DNA of 64,000 bases from Halorubrum sodomense. Lineage in GTDB: Archaea > Halobacteriota > Halobacteria > Halobacteriales > Haloferacaceae. Made by a program: the position numbers and the translations under genes. Within the stretch, counting starts at the first letter, position 1, and every line of letters begins with the position of its first letter. The notes below the pieces were generated by a model that worked only from the letters and a program-made list of their open reading frames with translations, made no database searches and had not been told where the DNA came from. The DNA lies in contig NZ_FOYN01000004.1 of NCBI RefSeq assembly GCF_900111935.1, positions 145,164-209,163 of the forward strand, in the 5' to 3' direction. Positions 1 through 7,833 of the stretch are shown piece by piece.

Positions 1-1063
1 TGCTCGTCCGGGTCGCGCCCGTGTCCGACTTCGCGAGCGCCTGCGTGGAGCCGGAGGTGCCGGTGACGACGACCTCCTCGATGTAGCCGATGTCCGGCTG
101 CTCGGTGGGGGTCGGCTTCGGCGCGGGCGCGCAGGAGGGCCGCGAGTCGTCGAGGCGCTCGGCGACGCGCGCGACCGCGTCGTCGTCCACCTCGCCGCCG
201 ACCGTCTCGATCGCGAGCCGCGCGATGTGCGGCGCGGGGCTCGTGCCGGTCGCCTCGAAGAGGCCTTTGAAGCCCGCGGTCGGGTTCACCTCCAGCACGT
301 ACCAGCCGTCGTACCCCTCGACGAGGTCGACGCCGGCGTAGTCGAGCCCCATCACCTCGGCCGCGTAGAGGGCGGTGTCGGCCGCCTCCTGCGGCATGTC
401 GTCGGTCGCGTCCTCGACCGCGCCGCCGAGCGCGACGTTGGTCCGCCAGTCGCCCTCGGGGGCGTACCGGTACATCGAGCCGACGATCTCGTCGCCGACG
501 ACGTACACCCGGAGGTCGCGGTGTTTCTCGTCGTCCCGGTCGATCAGCCGCTGGAGGAACGCCTGGCGGTTCCCCACCTTCGGGTTCACGCGCTCCGTGA
601 GGTCGACCTTCCACGTCCCGCCGCCGTGGGTGCCGATCGCGGTCTTGTACACGCCCACGTCGCCGAATCGCTCGCGGCCCTCGTTGAGGCGGTCGTTCGA
701 CAGCGCGAGCAGCGCGTCGGGCACGCGGATGTTCCAGTCCGCGAGCGTCGCGGCCGTGGCGAACTTGTGGATCGACGCGAGCACCGCGTTCGGCTCGTTC
801 AGCATCGGCCGGATGCGCTCGAACGTCGCCGCCAGCCCCAGCAGCTCCGCGGGCTGGTCGGTGTTCGACAGGAGGAGCCGGTTCGCGATCACGTCGACCG
901 CGGGTTCGACCGACACGTCGCCGTCCTCGACGCTGACCGCGGCGTTCTCCTCGCGGAGCCACACCGGCTCGTGACCGAGGTCCTCGACGGCGTTGCAAAT
1001 TGCCTTCGTCTCCTTGCTGTTGTGCAGCGACAGCACTCCCACCCGAACCGAGTCCGAACTCAT
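1..1063 (-). CDS. RimK-type ATP-grasp ligase fused to a retropepsin-like domain (3' end outside window)
   Basis: About 354 codons are visible; the gene runs off the window. Residues 1 to about 300 form a RimK-like ATP-grasp ligase: a glycine-rich loop (KTAIGTHGGGTWK) and the metal/ATP-binding end LEVNPTAGF. Such enzymes add glutamate or similar amino acids to a carboxylate of a protein or small molecule. After a Pro-rich linker (APKPTPTEQP) a second domain begins with GYIEEVVVTG and AKSDTGATRTS. The DTG is the signature of the aspartic-protease-like (RimB, DUF785) family, often encoded beside rimK in bacteria. Here the two are one polypeptide. The start is the first ATG after the divergent intergenic region. 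An M14-type desuccinylase lies 1.5 kb away, a combination recurrent in rimK loci. The substrate cannot be told from sequence. Confidence 0.85.
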   Translation of the reverse strand, partial: MSSDSVRVGVLSLHNSKETKAICNAVEDLGHEPVWLREENAAVSVEDGDVSVEPAVDVIANRLLLSNTDQPAELLGLAATFERIRPMLNEPNAVLASIHKFATAATLADWNIRVPDALLALSNDRLNEGRERFGDVGVYKTAIGTHGGGTWKVDLTERVNPKVGNRQAFLQRLIDRDDEKHRDLRVYVVGDEIVGSMYRYAPEGDWRTNVALGGAVEDATDDMPQEAADTALYAAEVMGLDYAGVDLVEGYDGWYVLEVNPTAGFKGLFEATGTSPAPHIARLAIETVGGEVDDDAVARVAERLDDSRPSCAPAPKPTPTEQPDIGYIEEVVVTGTSGSTQALAKSDTGATRTS

Positions 1064-1225
1064 GTCCACACCTGCGTGGGCCGAGCTAAAAGGCGCGCCG
1101 ATCGGTTCGACACGGCGACCGATCGAGGGCCGTCGAGGCCGCGAGCGACGGGTTCCGACCGGCGAGGCGGTCGCGCGGAACCACGGAGGATCACGGTTAA
1201 CTCCGCGTCCGCCGAACCCCGTCGC

Positions 1226-2497
1226 GTGACCGACGCAGTCAGGGTCTTCCTCAGACGCCGCGGGAGGGTGTTCCGTCCCGCCTCCCGCGGCGCGACCGAG
1301 GAGGGGAGCGAACCGCTCGAAGTCCTCGTGGGGGACGTACTCGCGGGGGAGAGCGACCCCGCCGAGAGCGCGCGCCGGGTTGTCCGCGACGCGACACCCC
1401 GAGGGGAGTCCGAACTCGTCCGCCGCGGGAAGCCGCTGTCCGTCCCGGTCGGGGGGACCGACCGGACCCTCTCTCCATTCCTGTTCGAGGTCGCGGCCGG
1501 CGGCACGGCCGACGACGCCCCGCGCGATCCCCCGACCGCCGCGGGCGAGTGGCTGCCGCCGACGGCGTTCCTCCGGCACACGACGGCACCCGGGCTGTGG
1601 GAGAGCTACCGCCGTGTCGGCCCCGACGCCGACCTGCTCCGGACCGACCGGACCCACGGCGCGGCGTGGCTCTCCGTCAGGGCGCTGGAAGCGCTGCGCG
1701 ACCGCGCCGGCGCGGTCGCGTTCGGCGCGCTCGACGGCGGCGTCGACCGGGTCGCGGAGACCGCTCGGGAGCTCCGCGGCGCACGCCCGAGCATGATCGT
1801 CGTCCGACACCGGATCGACCGGGTACTGAGCGGGGCGGACCGCGCGCCGGAGGCGGTCCACGACCGCGCCCTCGCGGGGCTCGACGCCGCGCTCGACGCG
1901 GACCGGCTGGCGGCGGAGCGGGCGGCGGCCGCGGTCGCGGAGACGGTCGGTCCGGCGGCGACGCTGTCGCGGTCCGGAACCGTCGCGGCGACGCTGCGCC
2001 GCGTCGACCGGCCGGTCGTCGTCGGGGAGTCGCGCCCGGGCCGCGAGGGGGTGGACGCGGCGGAGCGGTTCGCCGCCGCCGGCGTCGACGCGACGCTCGC
2101 GACCGACGCCGCTCTCCCCGGGCTCGTCCGCGAGGGCGACGTCGGCTGCGTCCTGCTCGGTGCCGACCGGATACTGCCGAGCGGCGGCGTCGCGAACAAG
2201 GTCGGCTCGTATCCGCTCGCCCTGGCGGCGGCCGACGCGGGCGTCCCGGCGTACGCGGTCGCGGCCGCGGACAAGGTCGCGACGGCGGACGAGGTCGTCC
2301 GCGAGTCGGGCGACCCCTCGGCGGTGTACGACGGCGACCGCGCCGTCGCGGTCGAGAACCCGATCTTCGAGCGGGTCCCCGGCGACCTGCTGGCCGGGGT
2401 GCTAACGGAGGACGGGCGGCTCGACCGGGCGGCGGTCGCGGCGCGGGCCGCCGAACACGAGTCCCGAGCGGAATGGACCGACCGGTGGGACCGCTGA
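1226..2497 (+). CDS. Fusion of a degenerate Nudix-like domain with an eIF2B/ribose-1,5-bisphosphate isomerase-like domain
   Basis: 423 aa from a GTG start; the longer reading frame upstream is only the shadow of the opposite gene. Residues about 1-140 look like a Nudix fold (strand VRVFLRRRGRVF, late motif GEWLPPTAFL, PGLWESYRRV). The Nudix box region (GESDPAESARRVVRDATP) keeps only some of the expected G/E/R pattern, so hydrolase activity is doubtful. Residues about 160-423 match the eIF2B-alpha/MtnA/R15P isomerase family, with the diagnostic GADRILPSGGVANKVGSYPL segment near residue 308. Family members are translation-factor-like proteins or sugar-phosphate isomerases acting on ribose-1,5-bisphosphate or methylthioribose-1-phosphate. 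Which activity applies here is unknown. It is divergent from the RimK gene and 64 bp upstream of the desuccinylase. Confidence 0.8.
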   Translation: MTDAVRVFLRRRGRVFRPASRGATEEGSEPLEVLVGDVLAGESDPAESARRVVRDATPRGESELVRRGKPLSVPVGGTDRTLSPFLFEVAAGGTADDAPRDPPTAAGEWLPPTAFLRHTTAPGLWESYRRVGPDADLLRTDRTHGAAWLSVRALEALRDRAGAVAFGALDGGVDRVAETARELRGARPSMIVVRHRIDRVLSGADRAPEAVHDRALAGLDAALDADRLAAERAAAAVAETVGPAATLSRSGTVAATLRRVDRPVVVGESRPGREGVDAAERFAAAGVDATLATDAALPGLVREGDVGCVLLGADRILPSGGVANKVGSYPLALAAADAGVPAYAVAAADKVATADEVVRESGDPSAVYDGDRAVAVENPIFERVPGDLLAGVLTEDGRLDRAAVAARAAEHESRAEWTDRWDR

Positions 2498-2528
2498 CGC
2501 GGGACCGCGGCCCGACGGCCGGGTCGTC

Positions 2529-2537
2529 ATATATAAA
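2529..2537 (+). promoter_or_regulatory. TATA box of the desuccinylase gene
   Basis: The run ATATATAAA is centred about 29 bases before the ATG at 2562. This places transcription start almost on the start codon, a leaderless mRNA as is common in haloarchaea. Confidence 0.65.
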
Positions 2538-2561
2538 CCCTCCGCAGCGCTCCCTCCTGTC

Positions 2562-3605
2562 ATGAGCGACGACCGGGCGTTCACGTACAACGGCGGGGCG
2601 GTACCGCCCGGCGACACCCAGAACATCCGCTACGGGATCAGCGAGACGTACCTCGGCGACCCGGTGCGGATCCCGGTCACCATCGTCAACGGCGAGCGCG
2701 ACGGCCCGACCGCGTTCCTCACCGCCGCCGCCCACGGCGACGAGCTCAACGGGATCGAGGTCGTCCGCGAGGTCGCCCACGAGTGGGACCTCTCGGAGCT
2801 GGCGGGCACGCTGGTCTGTCTCCCGGTCCTCAACGTCCCCGGCTTCCTCGCCCAACAGCGCTACCTGCCGGTCTACGACCGCGACCTGAACCGGTCGTTC
2901 CCCGGGAAGCCGGGGTCGACCAGTTCGAAGCGGATGGCCCACCGGATCTACGAGAACTTCGTCGCGCCGTGCGACTTCGGACTCGACTTCCACACCTCCA
3001 CCCGCGGCCGGACGAACATGCTCCACGTCCGCGCCGACATGACCGACGAGTCGGTCCACCGGCTCGCGCTGGCGTTCGGCTCCAAGGTGATCATCGACAG
3101 CGACGGGCCGGGCGGCACCCTCCGCGGCGAGGCGACCGACGACGGCGTCCCCACGATCACGATCGAGATGGGGGAGGCCCACCGGTTCCAGCGCCCGCTG
3201 ATCGACGACGCCCTCGCCGGCGTCCGCTCCGTGTTCGCGGAGTACGGCCTGCTAGAGACCGACACGGTGCGCTGGCCGGGCTGGCGGACGATCGTCGCCG
3301 GCGCGGGCGAGAAGACGTGGCTGCGCGCCGACTCCGGCGGCATCGTCGACACCCACTTCGAGAGCGGGTCGCTCGTCCGCGAGGGCGAGCGCATCGCGAC
3401 GATCACCAATCCGTTCAAGGAGGACGCCGTCGCGGTCGAAGCCCCCTTCACCGGCCTCCTGATCGGGCTCCTAGAGAACCCGGTCGTCTACCCCGGCAAC
3501 CCCCTGTGTCACCTCGTCGAGATCGGCGAGTCGACCCGCCGGGCGATCGAGGCCGGCGACGCGCCCGAGCCGGTGGGACAGCCGACGCCGACGGCGTCGC
3601 GGTGA
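2562..3605 (+). CDS. Succinylglutamate desuccinylase/aspartoacylase (M14-like) family protein
   Basis: 347 aa zinc-dependent amidohydrolase of the AstE/AspA group, cytoplasmic. Zinc ligands are visible as H58 and E61 in AAHGDELNG and H144 in DFHTSTRG. DLNRSFPG (about residues 108-115) is the usual substrate-binding Asn-Arg pair, and a catalytic glutamate is expected in TIEMGE (about 200-205). The C-terminal 90 residues form the beta domain of this family. Known members remove acyl groups from N-acyl amino acids or trim peptides. Because a RimK-type ligase lies next door, trimming of glutamate tails or of an N-acyl-glutamate is a reasonable inference but unproven. The start is leaderless, with a TATA box at about -29. 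Confidence 0.85.
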   Translation: MSDDRAFTYNGGAVPPGDTQNIRYGISETYLGDPVRIPVTIVNGERDGPTAFLTAAAHGDELNGIEVVREVAHEWDLSELAGTLVCLPVLNVPGFLAQQRYLPVYDRDLNRSFPGKPGSTSSKRMAHRIYENFVAPCDFGLDFHTSTRGRTNMLHVRADMTDESVHRLALAFGSKVIIDSDGPGGTLRGEATDDGVPTITIEMGEAHRFQRPLIDDALAGVRSVFAEYGLLETDTVRWPGWRTIVAGAGEKTWLRADSGGIVDTHFESGSLVREGERIATITNPFKEDAVAVEAPFTGLLIGLLENPVVYPGNPLCHLVEIGESTRRAIEAGDAPEPVGQPTPTASR

Positions 3606-3624
3606 GGTCGCGGGAGGGGCGGTT

Positions 3625-4152
3625 TCAGCTCCCGCCGAGCCGCTTCCGAAGCCCGAGCGCGGCGCCGGCGACGACACCGACGAAGCCGACCAGGAACGCC
3701 GCCGGCTGGAGGAGGACGCGCTGCGCGACGACGCCCACGGGCTCGCGCTCGACGGTCCGGGTCCAGAACTCGTACCGCTCGCCGTCGTACGCGACGATCA
3801 ACAGGCCGTCCCCGAGCGTCGGCTCCGTCGGGTACGACAGCGAGTCGACGCGTTCGTCCGGTCTCTCGACCCCGAACCCGCCTTCGGGAGCGTCGCGGGC
3901 GCGGTCGAACGCCGCCCGGGCCTCGGGCGCGAGGTCGGCGTACGCGACGACCCCGTTCGACGCTTCGGCGCTGCCGTTCGCTCTCCCGGCCGCCGGCGAC
4001 TCGATGCCGGCCGCCGACCCCTCTCCCACCGGCCGGACCGTGTGCGTGTACGCGGGGTCCGGCTCACCGACCGAGACGGGGAGATACAGGGGGTTCGCCA
4101 TCAGGAGGAGGCCGAGCGCGACGAGCGCGGCGGCCGCGAGCGGGGTGCGCAT
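3625..4152 (-). CDS. Haloarchaeal two-helix membrane protein of unknown function
   Basis: 175 aa. Residues about 4-24 form an N-terminal hydrophobic helix (LAAAALVALGLLLMANPLYL) and residues about 145-165 a second one (FLVGFVGVVAGAALGL) followed by basic RKR. The loop between them, about 115 residues, is acidic and should lie outside the cell; it includes TVRPVGEG and YDGERYEFWTRTVEREP. This is a common layout of small haloarchaeal membrane proteins with no assigned role. It converges on the desuccinylase gene with a 19-bp gap and is separated from the pirin gene by 40 bp. I do not recognise a function. Confidence 0.7.
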   Translation of the reverse strand: MRTPLAAAALVALGLLLMANPLYLPVSVGEPDPAYTHTVRPVGEGSAAGIESPAAGRANGSAEASNGVVAYADLAPEARAAFDRARDAPEGGFGVERPDERVDSLSYPTEPTLGDGLLIVAYDGERYEFWTRTVEREPVGVVAQRVLLQPAAFLVGFVGVVAGAALGLRKRLGGS

Positions 4153-4192
4153 ACCCCGGGTTCGGCGGGCCGGGAGTTGAGCCTTTCCGACC

Positions 4193-4957
4193 CTACCGCC
4201 CGATCGTCCCCTGCCGCGTGACGGGCGCGTCGGGGTCGACGAGGAAGGCGACGACCGTCGCGCCCTCGCCGCCCGCGGTCACGGTCGGCGGGGCGCCGTC
4301 GCCGGTCCACAGGACGCTCTCCGTCTCGTCGAGGGCGGCGCCGCCGACGTCGACCGACCCCTCGAAGACGTACGCGTAGGCGTCTCGTTCCCCGGCCGCC
4401 GGGAGCGTCGCGCCTTCGTTCGCGTCGAGTCGAACGTCGTAGCAGTCGACCGCGTTGCGCACGGTGAACGGGTGATCCGCGCCCGCGGACGCGAACACGC
4501 GGCGCCACTCGTTCGGCTCGGGGTCCGGCAGCGGGCCGTGCTGGATCCCGGGCGCTAAGCCGAGCTCCCGCGGGCGGACGAAGATCTGGAGCATCCGGAG
4601 CGGCGGGTCGTCCGCGAGCGTCTCCTCGGCGTGCCAGAACCCCTCGCCGGCGTTCATCACGAGCAGGTGGTCGGCGTCCGTGACGAGCTCGTTTCCCTCG
4701 CGGTCGTCGTGGCGCATCACGCCCGCGGGCACCCACGAGACGATCTCCTCGTCGCGGTGCTGGTGCATCCGGATCAGCGTGCCGGGGTCCATGAACGACT
4801 CGACGACCGTCGACAGCGGGCCGTAGCCGTGGTCGTCGTGGTCCGGGAGGTTGCGGCCGGGGAAGTTGAACCGAGTGCGGAACTTCCCCTGGTCCTGAAA
4901 GACGTCGGATCGGGGCGCGGGGTAGAGCCCGCGGTCGGTGGTCGTGGTGGAGTCCAT
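4193..4957 (-). CDS. Pirin family protein
   Basis: 254 aa bicupin. The N-terminal cupin carries the metal ligands H-x-H in MHQHRDEEIVSW, with a third histidine and glutamate in MNAGEGFWHAEE; the usual pirin phrase GPLSTVVESFMDPG precedes it. Pirins bind iron in the cytoplasm; some act as quercetinases and others as redox-dependent regulators, and the role here is open. The longest reading frame starts 44 codons upstream, but MDSTTTTDRG at 4957 is the natural start because the extension is rich in Arg/Pro and crosses a dyad that looks like an operator. The gene is divergent from the methyltransferase at 5101. Confidence 0.88.
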   Translation of the reverse strand: MDSTTTTDRGLYPAPRSDVFQDQGKFRTRFNFPGRNLPDHDDHGYGPLSTVVESFMDPGTLIRMHQHRDEEIVSWVPAGVMRHDDREGNELVTDADHLLVMNAGEGFWHAEETLADDPPLRMLQIFVRPRELGLAPGIQHGPLPDPEPNEWRRVFASAGADHPFTVRNAVDCYDVRLDANEGATLPAAGERDAYAYVFEGSVDVGGAALDETESVLWTGDGAPPTVTAGGEGATVVAFLVDPDAPVTRQGTIGR

Positions 4958-4970
4958 TACCAACTGGTAA
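4957..4970. promoter_or_regulatory. Inverted repeat TTACCA-n2-TGGTAA at the pirin start
   Basis: A perfect 6+6 dyad, TTACCA AC TGGTAA, sits exactly at the 5' end of the pirin coding sequence, where transcription would begin. The position and symmetry fit a repressor operator. The protein that would bind it is not in view. Confidence 0.5.
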
Positions 4971-5100
4971 AATCTCCGTCGGCAAAAGCCGTCCGGTGGA
5001 GGGGACCGGCGGAAGGCGGGGTGTGGACGGCGAGCGAGGCGCGGGTGCCGCCCCGCGACGGCGACGCGCTCTTTTGTCCCGCTCCCCACAATCCGGTACC

Positions 5101-5709
5101 GTGACGACCGTCCTCTCGGATCTCGACCGCCGCAAGCGCGACGACCGGCCGGACGGGACGTTCTACGACGAGCCGCGGTTCGTCACCCACGCCGACGACG
5201 CGTTCCTCGCGCGGCTGACCGAGCTGTACGACTCCGTCACCGAGCCCGGCGACCGCGTCCTCGACGCGATGAGCAGCTGGGTGTCGCACCTGCCCGACAC
5301 CGACTACGAGCGCGTCGTCGGCCACGGGCTCAACGAGGCCGAGCTGGCCGCGAACGACCGGCTCGACGAGTTCGTCGTCACCGACCTCAACGCCGATCGG
5401 TCGCTCCCGTTCGACGACGACGCCTTCGACGTCGTCTGCTGTGCGCTGTCGGTCCAGTACCTCCAGCATCCCGGGGCCGTGTTCGCGGAGTTCGCCCGCG
5501 TCCTCGCCCCCGGCGGAACGGTCGTCGTGAGCTTCTCGAACCGCATGTTCCCGACGAAGGCCGTGCGCGCGTGGCGCGCCGCTTCGATGGCCGAGCGCGC
5601 CGACCTCGTCGAGGAATACCTCGCCGCGGGCGGGTTCGAGGTCACCGAGCGGATCGCGGAGCGGCCGGGGGAGGACCCGTTCCACGCCGTGGTCGGGAGG
5701 CTCCCGTGA
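5101..5709 (+). CDS. SAM-dependent methyltransferase (class I)
   Basis: 202 aa from a GTG. A TATA-like CTCTTTTG about 26 bases upstream supports this start over the longer reading frame beginning at 4996. It has a Rossmann-type methyltransferase layout: EPGDRVLDAMSSWVSHLP (motif I, with unusual residues in place of the glycine-rich loop), FVVTDLNADRSLPFDDDAFDVVCCALSVQYL (motif II to IV) and RVLAPGGTVVVSFSNRMF (motif VI). This wording matches small-molecule or unknown-substrate methyltransferases of the UbiE/COQ5 type. Its stop overlaps the GTG of the next gene (GTGA), so the two are probably cotranslated. Confidence 0.8.
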   Translation: MTTVLSDLDRRKRDDRPDGTFYDEPRFVTHADDAFLARLTELYDSVTEPGDRVLDAMSSWVSHLPDTDYERVVGHGLNEAELAANDRLDEFVVTDLNADRSLPFDDDAFDVVCCALSVQYLQHPGAVFAEFARVLAPGGTVVVSFSNRMFPTKAVRAWRAASMAERADLVEEYLAAGGFEVTERIAERPGEDPFHAVVGRLP

Positions 5710-6110
5710 CGCCGCGCGGCGTCGCGGTCGTCGCCTTCGACCTCGCGCTCGCCGTCACGCTCGGCGCGGCCGCGCGGCTCGCGCACGTGCTGTGGTACCG
5801 CGCCCTCGCGACGAGCGTCGCCGTCGACTTCGCCGGTTCGGTCGCCCTCGGCCTCGTGTTCGGGGTCGGGCACGTCCTCGTCGCCTCCGGCGACCGCGTC
5901 TTCGGCACCGCGGAGCGGGACGCCGACGCGTGGGTGTTTCGCCCGCGACGCGTCGCCGCCGCGTTCGGGGTCGGCTTCCTGCTCCACGCGTCGATAGCGC
6001 CGGCGTTCACGCCGTTCGGGCTCGAACCGAGCGGCGTCAACGCGGTGCTCGCGACCGGCGGCGCCGCGGTCGGGCTCTGGTCGCTCGCCGTCCGTCGGAG
6101 AACGCGGTAG
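5706..6110 (+). CDS. Small integral membrane protein
   Basis: 134 aa starting with GTG inside the stop of the methyltransferase gene (GTGA overlap), the reason for choosing this start over the frame beginning at 5571. By eye it has four hydrophobic segments: VAVVAFDLALAVTLGAAARL, SVAVDFAGSVALGLVFGVGHVLVAS, RVAAAFGVGFLLHASIAPAFT and NAVLATGGAAVGLWSLAV. No catalytic or binding motif is visible. The tight coupling suggests a link to the methyltransferase, but no function can be named. Confidence 0.7.
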   Translation: MTPRGVAVVAFDLALAVTLGAAARLAHVLWYRALATSVAVDFAGSVALGLVFGVGHVLVASGDRVFGTAERDADAWVFRPRRVAAAFGVGFLLHASIAPAFTPFGLEPSGVNAVLATGGAAVGLWSLAVRRRTR

Positions 6111-6148
6111 GGGGCGGGGCCGAAACGCCCGACTCCGAGGCCGCTCGT

Positions 6149-7492
6149 TCAGTCCGCGGCCGCCGGCTCGACCGTTTCCAGGCCGGACCCGCTCGGCGGC
6201 CGGAGGGCGAAGGTCGCCAGTCCCGCGGCGACCGCCAGCCCGCCGCCGAGGAGGAACGTCGGGTTCCAGCCGAGGGCCGCGACGAGGTAGCCGGCGACGA
6301 CGCCGGAGAAGACGCCGCCGCCGACCTTCGCGGTGTACAGGACCGCGTAGTTGCCGGAGGAGTTGGCCGCGCCGTAGTAGTCGGCCAGGAGCGACGGGAA
6401 GAAGACGTACAGCGGCGAGGAAAAGAACATCGCTCCGAGGACGAACACGACGAAGACGGCGCCGTTGCCCGCCTCGCCGGCGCCGACGAGGCCGATCCGG
6501 AACAGCCCGGCGAGGAGGAACGAGCCCGCCATCACGCGCTTGCGGCTGAAGCGGTCGGTCGCCTCGCCGAGGATCAGCCGCGAGACGCCTGCCGCGACGG
6601 GCAGCAGGGTCGCCGACAGCGTCGCGACGAGCGCCGCGAGCCCGAAGTTCTCCGCGAACCGGACCACGTTCGCGATGACCAGGAGGTCGGCGCTCGCCAT
6701 CGCGATGAACATCGCGTACAGGAGCCAGAACTGCCACGTCGTGAGCATCTCTCGCGTCGAGTAGTTTCGGCCGCGGATCGACGCCGCGAGGCCCTCGTCG
6801 CCGTCGTCGTCGCCGTCCGCCCGATCCAGCCAGTCCTTCGGGGGGTCTCGGAGGAGGAGCGACCCGACCAGCGTCACGACCAGGATCCCGATCCCGATGT
6901 TGCGGAGCACGTCGCTGTACGCCGTCACGGTCGCGTTCGCGCGGACGTACGGGACGACGAGGGCGCTCCCGGCGGCGAACGCCATCGTCCCGACCCCGGT
7001 CGTCAGCCCCGTTCGGTCGGGGAACCACTTGACTGCGGTGTTGACCGCGACGGTGTAGACGATGCCGACGCCGACCGCGCCCAGCGAGTACAGCAGGTAC
7101 AGCTGCCAGAGGCTCGTCGCGTACGCGAGCCCGACGTACCCGCCGCCGGCCAGGATCGCCGCGAGGAACGTGAGCGCACCCGGGCCGCGGCTGTCCCGCC
7201 ACTTTCCCGCGGGGAACTGCGAGAGCGACTGGAACACCACGTAAAACGAGAACACCGCGCCGAGCGCCGGGAGCGCGATGTCGAGGCCCTCCGAGAGCGC
7301 CGGCGAGATCGACGACCAGACGTACTGGTACGGGCTCACCGCGGCCATCATCCCGGCGGCGGCGGCGATCTGCCACCACCGCGAGAAGCCGAGGGTGTCG
7401 GCCGCGCGCGCGGCGTAGTCGACGCCGCCGGCCGTCGCCGCTCCCTCCGCTTCCCCATCGGCGTCCTCCGCCGTCGGTTCGCCCTCACCCAT
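6149..7492 (-). CDS. Major facilitator superfamily transporter, OFA (oxalate/formate antiporter)-like
   Basis: 447 aa with 12 predicted transmembrane helices and an acidic cytoplasmic N-terminus. The first helix pair (WQIAAAAGMMAAVSPYQYVWSSISPAL) resembles the oxalate/formate antiporter branch. The MFS signature between helices 2 and 3 reads GKWRDSRGPG, and the signature of the second half is seen in SRLILGEATDRFSRKRVM. A charged central loop (residues about 220-245, rich in D and G) joins the two halves. The substrate is probably a carboxylate by family, but the binding residues do not let me name it. The gene stands alone, convergent with the membrane protein at 5706-6110. Confidence 0.85.
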   Translation of the reverse strand: MGEGEPTAEDADGEAEGAATAGGVDYAARAADTLGFSRWWQIAAAAGMMAAVSPYQYVWSSISPALSEGLDIALPALGAVFSFYVVFQSLSQFPAGKWRDSRGPGALTFLAAILAGGGYVGLAYATSLWQLYLLYSLGAVGVGIVYTVAVNTAVKWFPDRTGLTTGVGTMAFAAGSALVVPYVRANATVTAYSDVLRNIGIGILVVTLVGSLLLRDPPKDWLDRADGDDDGDEGLAASIRGRNYSTREMLTTWQFWLLYAMFIAMASADLLVIANVVRFAENFGLAALVATLSATLLPVAAGVSRLILGEATDRFSRKRVMAGSFLLAGLFRIGLVGAGEAGNGAVFVVFVLGAMFFSSPLYVFFPSLLADYYGAANSSGNYAVLYTAKVGGGVFSGVVAGYLVAALGWNPTFLLGGGLAVAAGLATFALRPPSGSGLETVEPAAAD

Positions 7493-7833
7493 CGTCGTTC
7501 GTCGTCCGCGTGCTGTCGGTCTGTGTCATGACGTGCGTGTCCCGTGTCGGTCCGCGTCCCCGCGCCCGTCTCTCCGTCCGTCGCGGGGCGGGCCGCTCGT
7601 TTTCACTCACCGCACTCGTCGACTAAAACGCGTCGTTGCGGTCGGTCCCCCGCGCCGACTCGCACGACGCGGACCTCGCGGTGATCGGCGCCGCCCGCCG
7701 ACCCGGGCTCGACCGCCTCCGTCACTCCGACTCGGTCCCGGCCCGCGTCCGGCGTTTCGCTCCGTCACCGCGTCCTCGACGCCGCGGTCGCCGCCACGCG
7801 ACCGATTAAGTGGATCGGAGCCCAACGATCGGT
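7493..7833. other. Divergent intergenic region, 341 bp
   Basis: No convincing gene lies between the MFS gene and the flavoprotein gene, only GC-rich shadow frames. It must hold two divergent promoters; the only clear element is the TATA-like GATTAAG at 7804-7810. I see no repeats or hairpins of note. Confidence 0.6.
7804..7810 (+). promoter_or_regulatory. TATA-like box of the flavoprotein gene
   Basis: GATTAAG is centred 27 bases before the GTG at 7834. This both predicts a leaderless transcript and favours that GTG over the alternative GTG at 7810. Confidence 0.5.

Noticed and set aside
227..1225. Long plus-strand reading frame before the Nudix/eIF2B gene
   Set aside because: It is the antisense shadow of the RimK-type gene; the true gene begins at GTG 1226 after the divergent spacer.
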